Below are positions 61,741 through 64,000 of a stretch of DNA of 64,000 nt, one piece after another (the stretch's first letter is position 1; every line of letters starts with the position of its first letter). This DNA comes from Trinickia dabaoshanensis (GTDB taxonomy: Bacteria; Pseudomonadota; Gammaproteobacteria; Burkholderiales; Burkholderiaceae). The stretch lies in NCBI RefSeq assembly GCF_002879885.1, contig NZ_PNYA01000026.1, forward strand, positions 1 to 64,000, in the 5' to 3' direction. The notes below the pieces were generated by a model. That model saw only the letters and a program-made list of their open reading frames with translations. It ran no database searches and was not told where the DNA came from. The translations under genes and the position numbers were made by a program.

Positions 61741-63252
61741 CTACGAGCGAATTTCGGTGTCAATGTCGGCGCTATCAGCGGCGACCACAGCGTTCCGTCC
61801 ACTTCTTTTGGCCGCGTACAGCGCTTGATCGGCTAATTCCGTCAATTCGTCGAGCGACGAGGGCCGTGAGCGTCGACCAGTGGCGCATCCGATGCTCACC
61901 GTGAAGGGCGCGATTGTCGCGGAGCCCACGGTCGCTCGGTCATGCTCCACTTCACGACGGATTGCTTCAGCCACTTTAGCCGCTCCCTTCTCGTCCGTGT
62001 CGGGTAGCACCACGACGAATTCCTCCCCACCATATCGCGCCGACACATCGCCGGGACGATGTACGTGACGGTTGATGCACACCGCGAGATGCCGCAAGGC
62101 GAGATCGCCATGAGCATGGCCGTGGCTATCGTTATATTTTTTGAAGTTGTCCGCATCGACGAATAACAGCGACAGGCAACCGTCGTTGCGTTGAAGCCGG
62201 TTCCACTCGTTGTCGAGCACCTCGTCGAGAGCACGGCGATTCTTGAGCCCTGTCAACGCGTCGGTCTGCGTCAACTCCGTAAGCCGCGCCTGCACCTTCG
62301 CTTGTTCTTGCAGTGCGAACGCGAGCAACCAGACCGCTGCGCAAAATGCCAGGCTGACGGACGATGCAGCAATTCCGACAACCCACGACAAGTGCTTCCA
62401 TGCGGCCAATACGTCGCTTTGCGCTGGCGCTACGACGGCGATGAGCGGCGTGCCGGGAATACGCTGGAAGGTATACAGGCGAAGTACCCCGTCAGAGATC
62501 GATTTCGCGGCATAGAACCCAGAGTCATGATTGACCATACGCGGAAACACCGGTGAGCGGCCCACATTGACCAGCGCGGCCCTACGGCTTGGGGGATTTC
62601 TGGCCATCAGGGTGCCGTCCGTTCGCACGATTGCCGAGATACCCCTTGGCCCCACGTTCAATTGCGTGAGGAGTTGCGTGAAGTACTCGACGTCGATAGC
62701 GACAATCGCTACTCCCGCGAATGACCCGTCGGGCCGGTTTATCCTTCTCGTGATCGCAATCGACTGCGCGCCCGGCCGAGAGCGCGCGCGATAGACTGAT
62801 GACACGTACAGGCCGACATTCGGCGAGTCACGATGAACGGTGAAATAGTCCCGGTCGCTGAAATCCCATTTATGTGTGGAGGAACAGCAGCCATCGATAA
62901 GATGACCGCGATCGTCCGTCACGCCCATCCCCGTGACGTATTTCGCAGCGGTTCGATCAAACAGCAATTCGTGGCGCAGGTCGGAGTCCATGTTTTGGAC
63001 TTCAGGCTTGTCCAGCGCCGAGATCAAGGCGAGAAGCGAGTTATTCGACGTTTCAATCGTCCTGGCGATGTTGCTGACCAACACGGCCGTGACGTTTCTG
63101 GACGTTTCATGGGCGTGTTCGATGGCAGCCTCACGGGAGGCCCGCAGTGTGATCAGACTTATTGCCAATACGCCCAATGCCATCAGACTGCCGAGCGTAC
63201 CGACGATCAAAGGATGGCGGCCGGCGAGAACAGACAGTTTTCCGGGAGTCAT
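61741..63252 (-). CDS. Membrane diguanylate cyclase with periplasmic Cache-like sensor
   Basis: The 503-residue protein makes cyclic di-GMP. A first transmembrane helix (about 14-34) and a second (about 290-315) bracket a periplasmic sensor (about 40-285) of the dCache type, with GMGVTDDRGHLIDGCC and YFTVHRDSPNVGLYVSSVYR. The cytoplasmic GGDEF domain (about 330-495) has the active GGEEF at 408-412 and an intact inhibitory RxxD site (RPGD, 399-402), so product feedback is expected. It is convergent with the preceding LysR gene and next to an adhesin gene. Confidence 0.94.
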   Translation of the reverse strand: MTPGKLSVLAGRHPLIVGTLGSLMALGVLAISLITLRASREAAIEHAHETSRNVTAVLVSNIARTIETSNNSLLALISALDKPEVQNMDSDLRHELLFDRTAAKYVTGMGVTDDRGHLIDGCCSSTHKWDFSDRDYFTVHRDSPNVGLYVSSVYRARSRPGAQSIAITRRINRPDGSFAGVAIVAIDVEYFTQLLTQLNVGPRGISAIVRTDGTLMARNPPSRRAALVNVGRSPVFPRMVNHDSGFYAAKSISDGVLRLYTFQRIPGTPLIAVVAPAQSDVLAAWKHLSWVVGIAASSVSLAFCAAVWLLAFALQEQAKVQARLTELTQTDALTGLKNRRALDEVLDNEWNRLQRNDGCLSLLFVDADNFKKYNDSHGHAHGDLALRHLAVCINRHVHRPGDVSARYGGEEFVVVLPDTDEKGAAKVAEAIRREVEHDRATVGSATIAPFTVSIGCATGRRSRPSSLDELTELADQALYAAKRSGRNAVVAADSADIDTEIRS

Positions 63253-63437
63253 GGAAAGAGACGCGGTAATGTTCTAATGGTGTTGCCACGGTCCTATCAA
63301 CGTCTATCGGTAGTCGCCACCGTCAAGTCGGGCGGGCTGATGGAATCAGCCGCGAACGGTTCTCGAGGTTACTCGGATAGCCGATGACCGGGTTAACGGC
63401 AGCGGTCGAAAAAAATATACCCCGGGCGATCGCGGCC

Positions 63438-64000
63438 TTACTGCGGAGGCAACCCGTCGGCCAATTGCCACCGCAATACCGGGTGGGTCCACCCGGCCGG
63501 CATGGCCCAGGCGCCGGTTGCGCTGAAATCCCAACCCACGAAGCTGTCGGGATGACTCATTTGCGCGGTGGTCAAGCCGTTGCTGGCGGGCGCGCCGCCG
63601 CCGTTGGTCAGTCCTGTCGTTTGGACGTTCCAGTAGCTGTCGGGCGCGACGATGGCAGTCGTGTCTCCTGTAATCGCACCAGGGTTGGGATCAATGAAGA
63701 TATCCGCGGGGACCTGGCCCGTGACGAACGACTGGCTGATTGTCCCCGTGTTGAAGAAGGCAAGCCCACTCGCTATGCTGTGGGAACCCGTGACCGGGCC
63801 GGTCGAATAGGTTTGAGAGATCGTGCCGGTATTCTCCGCCACCAATCCGGCCGCTAAGCCGAAGTCGGATTCGACCGTAACGTCCGTGGCCGATCGCTCA
63901 ATGAGGCCTTCGTTCAGCCCCACAAGGCCGCCCAGAAACCTTAGCGCGTCGCTGGTGAGCGAGCCGCTAGCGAACACATTCGCGATATGTCCTTGGTTGA
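63438..64000 (-). CDS. Filamentous-haemagglutinin-type adhesin, C-terminal part (partial)
   Basis: Only about 187 residues of the C-terminus lie in the window; the frame stays open to the right edge. The sequence contains GLUG-type repeats: GGLVGLNEGLIERS, AGLVAENTGTISQTYSTGPVTG and SGLAFFNTGTISQSFVTGQV. It closes with a W-D-F..W..P.G..HPVLRWQ tail typical of this adhesin class. Such proteins are large secreted beta-helix adhesins, usually exported by a two-partner TpsB transporter. The rest of the gene and any transporter lie outside the window. Confidence 0.82.
   Translation of the reverse strand, partial: NQGHIANVFASGSLTSDALRFLGGLVGLNEGLIERSATDVTVESDFGLAAGLVAENTGTISQTYSTGPVTGSHSIASGLAFFNTGTISQSFVTGQVPADIFIDPNPGAITGDTTAIVAPDSYWNVQTTGLTNGGGAPASNGLTTAQMSHPDSFVGWDFSATGAWAMPAGWTHPVLRWQLADGLPPQ

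Overview
The window is GC-rich, densely coded DNA of a Gram-negative beta-proteobacterium. Subfamily I.2 lipase plus foldase, duplicated DUF4148 proteins, a type-B aconitase, many LysR/AraC regulators paired with redox enzymes, and a filamentous-haemagglutinin-type adhesin all point to the Burkholderiaceae (Burkholderia / Paraburkholderia / Trinickia-like). The mix of accessory transport, catabolic and regulatory genes, with no rRNA, tRNA or ribosomal-protein genes, would suit a secondary chromosome, but that is an inference.

Layout. 0-1.8 kb: the right end of an IS3-family element that has cut off the 5' part of an ABC exporter gene, followed by a clear terminator. 2.1-6.8 kb: an export block with lipase LipA, its membrane foldase and a secreted sedolisin (S53) peptidase. 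6.8-13.2 kb: a MocR-type regulator divergent from a four-gene polyamine/GABA-type ABC importer. 13.2-19.3 kb: regulator/enzyme pairs (MmyB-like XRE with an alcohol dehydrogenase; LysR with a nitroreductase-EamA-dienelactone hydrolase operon). 19.4-23.4 kb: two directly repeated DUF4148 genes flanking a ParD-like/methionine aminopeptidase operon and a WYL regulator/GST pair. 23.5-27.3 kb: small single genes and a decayed LysR remnant. 27.3-35.9 kb: penicillin-binding protein 1C with a giant alpha-2-macroglobulin. 36.3-43.0 kb: an arabinoside uptake and hydrolysis locus (ABC ATPase, two permeases, binding protein, GH51 arabinofuranosidase, FadR-type regulator). 43.0-45.6 kb: aconitase AcnB. 45.9-53.0 kb: small exported proteins, acetyltransferases, AraC regulators, a methyltransferase and a cupin. 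53.1-61.7 kb: LysR-linked redox operons, a MarR regulator with a small membrane protein, and a ParE/Phd toxin-antitoxin pair. 61.7-64 kb: a Cache-GGDEF diguanylate cyclase and the C-terminal end of a GLUG-repeat adhesin running off the window.

The genes mostly form independent two- to five-gene modules, each with a regulator beside it. Several regulators have visible inverted repeats in the adjoining promoter: MocR (8404-8422), ParD-like (19943-19966), WYL (21966-21980), the arabinoside locus (39214-39234), acnB (45775-45786) and a SlyA-like site next to MarR (57801-57814). The most unusual module is the ParD-like protein translationally coupled to a methionine aminopeptidase behind a 24-bp palindrome, lying between duplicated DUF4148 genes. 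No CRISPR array, tRNA, rRNA or prophage was seen.
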